Source of the DNA: Chloroflexota bacterium
Lineage (GTDB): Bacteria; Chloroflexota; Limnocylindria; P2-11E
Direction of reading: 5' to 3'
DNA length: 6,149 nucleotides
Assembly: GCA_005881085.1 (NCBI GenBank)
Contig: VBGU01000037.1
Coordinates: 1 to 6,149 of the forward strand
Shown: positions 4,603 through 6,149 of the stretch, piece by piece
Layout: every line of letters begins with the position of its first letter
Numbering within the stretch: the first letter of the stretch is position 1
Made by a program: the position numbers and the translations under genes
Notes under the pieces: generated by a model
Databases searched by the model: none
What the model was told of the DNA's origin: nothing
The model's input: the letters and a program-made list of their open reading frames with translations, nothing else

Positions 4603-6149
4603 ATGGCGCCGCACGGCCTGATCCTCACGATCACCATCGCGCTGGGCGCGGCGTTCCTCGGCGGTTTCGTCGCCGCCCGCTTCCGGCTTCCACCGATCGT
4701 CGGCTACCTCGCCGCCGGCATCGCCGTCGGCCCGTTCACGCCTGGCCTCAGCGCGGATCCCGCGATCGCGAGCGAGCTCGCAGAGGTCGGCGTGATCCTT
4801 CTCATGTTCGGCGTCGGCGTGCACTTCTCGCTCGAGGACCTCAAGGCCGTCCGCTGGGTCGCAATACCCGGCGCCATCGGGCAGATCGTCATCGCGACGG
4901 CGGTGACCGCTCTCGTGGTTCCGCTCTGGGGCTGGACGTACGCGCAGGGGATCGTGTTCGGCCTCGCGATCGCGATCTCGAGCACGGTCGTGCTCATCCG
5001 GACACTCACCGACGTCGGACTTCTCGAATCGGCGCACGGGAAGATCGCGGTGGGCTGGGTCGTGGTCGAGGACCTCGCGATCGTGATCGTGCTCGTCCTT
5101 CTACCGCCGCTCGCTCCGGTCCTCGGCGGAGCCGCGGGTGCCAGCGGGGACGACCTTGTGGTCCGGCTCGCGGTCACGCTCGCGAAGGTCGCCCTCTTCG
5201 GCGTCCTCATGATCGCGGTCGGCACGCGCGTGATCCCGTGGCTTCTCGAGCAGGTCGCGCGGACCGGCCACCGCGAGCTCTTCACGCTCGCGGTCCTCGT
5301 CGTGGCGCTCGGCGTCGCGGTGGTGGCCGCGTTCGCGTTCGAGGTCTCGCTCGCGCTCGGCGCGTTCCTCGCGGGGGTCGCGATCAGCGAATCCGACCTC
5401 AGCCATCAGGCCGCCGCCGAGGCGCTGCCGCTCCGCGACGCCTTCGCGGTGCTCTTCTTCGTTTCGGTCGGCATGCTCTTCGATCCGACCTTCATCGTGC
5501 GCGAGCCGCTGCTCGTCGCGGCCGTCGTCGCGCTGATCGTGGTCCGCAAATGGCTCGTGTCGTCGGGCATCGTCCTGGCTCTCGGCTACCCGATCCGGAC
5601 CGCGCTCATCGTCGGCGCTGGCCTCGCCCAGATCGGCGAGTTCTCTTTCGTCCTCTCGGAGGTCGACCGCCAGCTCGGCATCCTCCCCGCCGAGGGGCAC
5701 GACCTCATCATCGCCGCGGCCATCATCACGATCACGCTGAACTCGGTCCTCTTCCGTTCGATCGAGCCACTCGCCGAGCGGCTGCGGGACGTCAGGGTGG
5801 TCCGCGCCTTCGACGATCGCCGCGCCGGCGCGCTCGCTCGTCTCGAGCGCGATCGCGCGGAGAAGCTGCAGCGGCATGCTGTGGTCGCGGGCCACGGCCG
5901 CGTCGGATCGCTCGTCACGCGCGCGCTGCAGCGGCGGAACATGGAGGTCCTGGTCGTCGAGCAGGACCGCCGGGTCATCCAGGACCTGCGCGACGCCGGC
6001 GTCGCCGCCATCTACGGCGACGCGGGTCACGCCCTTGTCCTCGAGCGGACGCACCTCGATCGCGCGATCCTGCTCGTGGTCGCGCTCCGCGACCCGCAGA
6101 CATCGCGCCGTGTCGTCGAATACGCGCGGCGCACGAACGAGCGCATCGG
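4603..6149 (+). CDS. ybaL: YbaL/KefB-type cation:proton antiporter (CPA2) with RCK/TrkA-N domain (runs off right edge)
   Basis: The frame is open from ATG 4603 to the window end (515 codons and two bases). Residues 5-380 form the multi-span CPA2 exchanger domain. Signposts are LPPIVGYLAAGIAVGPFTPG (29-48), LAEVGVILLMFGVGVHFSLEDL (59-80), GLAIAISSTVVLIRTL (120-135), GWVVVEDLAIVIVLVLLP (151-168, acidic pair E156/D157), RELFTLAVLVVALGV (224-238) and LPLRDAFAVLFFVSVGMLFDP (285-305). From residue 425 a Rossmann RCK (TrkA-N) domain begins, HAVVAGHGRVGS, with the GxGxxG loop at 430-435. E. coli YbaL is about 558 residues in the same order, so roughly 40-50 residues are probably missing. The family exchanges K+ or Na+ for protons in the inner membrane, gated by nucleotide or redox signals through RCK. 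The start is supported by GGGAGGA (4587-4593). The ion is not determinable here. The symbol reflects family resemblance. Confidence 0.93.
   Translation, partial: MAPHGLILTITIALGAAFLGGFVAARFRLPPIVGYLAAGIAVGPFTPGLSADPAIASELAEVGVILLMFGVGVHFSLEDLKAVRWVAIPGAIGQIVIATAVTALVVPLWGWTYAQGIVFGLAIAISSTVVLIRTLTDVGLLESAHGKIAVGWVVVEDLAIVIVLVLLPPLAPVLGGAAGASGDDLVVRLAVTLAKVALFGVLMIAVGTRVIPWLLEQVARTGHRELFTLAVLVVALGVAVVAAFAFEVSLALGAFLAGVAISESDLSHQAAAEALPLRDAFAVLFFVSVGMLFDPTFIVREPLLVAAVVALIVVRKWLVSSGIVLALGYPIRTALIVGAGLAQIGEFSFVLSEVDRQLGILPAEGHDLIIAAAIITITLNSVLFRSIEPLAERLRDVRVVRAFDDRRAGALARLERDRAEKLQRHAVVAGHGRVGSLVTRALQRRNMEVLVVEQDRRVIQDLRDAGVAAIYGDAGHALVLERTHLDRAILLVVALRDPQTSRRVVEYARRTNERI

Noticed and set aside
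4324..5037. Minus-strand frame continuing upstream of the cobalamin-type protein, giving a 526-residue open frame
   Set aside because: The extra 238 residues are charged, low-complexity antisense of the small gene and the antiporter. The family core begins exactly at ATG 4323.
5101..6054. Long minus-strand frame of 317 residues, very rich in Asp, Glu and Arg
   Set aside because: It is antisense to the antiporter, which has clear family motifs throughout. The skewed composition is the usual mirror of GC-rich codon use.
1..6149. New defence system, mobile element, CRISPR array or RNA gene
   Set aside because: No nucleases, transposases, integrases, direct-repeat arrays, tRNA-like cloverleafs or rRNA sequence were seen. 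The genes belong to common housekeeping and membrane families.

Overview
The window is uniformly GC-rich, with a strong G/C preference at third codon positions and several likely GTG starts. It reads as ordinary chromosomal DNA from a high-GC bacterium. Chloroflexota-like, Dormibacterota-like or actinobacterial lineages would fit in style, but nothing here fixes the taxonomy. I see no tRNA, rRNA, CRISPR array, insertion sequence, integrase or phage gene, and no stretch over 300 bases lacks a gene.

Layout from left to right. (1) On the minus strand, running off the left edge, is the N-terminal 386 codons of a PEP-synthase/rifampin-phosphotransferase-like dikinase. (2) Facing away from it is a plus-strand run of three genes: an isoprenylcysteine methyltransferase-like membrane protein, a small DUF1761-type membrane protein, and a membrane sensor histidine kinase with a KdpD-like DUF4118 sensor region. 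(3) On the minus strand, tail-to-tail with the kinase and overlapping it by 4 bases, is a cobalamin-binding-protein-like (BtuF/COG0614-type) protein with no signal peptide. (4) Divergent from that, only 12 bases away, are a 73-residue protein of unknown function and a YbaL/KefB-type cation:proton antiporter with a C-terminal RCK (TrkA-N) domain that runs off the right edge.

Functionally this is a mix of membrane, envelope and ion-homeostasis genes rather than one pathway. The kinase has no response regulator beside it. The cobalamin-type binding protein has no transporter beside it. The small protein and the antiporter are probably co-transcribed.

The most notable structures are non-coding. 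A long two-part hairpin (2247-2310) buries the ribosome binding site of the histidine kinase. A near-symmetric -10-like element in the 12-base divergent gap (4324-4335) could fire leaderless or near-leaderless transcripts in both directions. Smaller hairpins or palindromes lie at the ribosome binding sites of the DUF1761 and antiporter genes. I found no convincing new multi-gene system.
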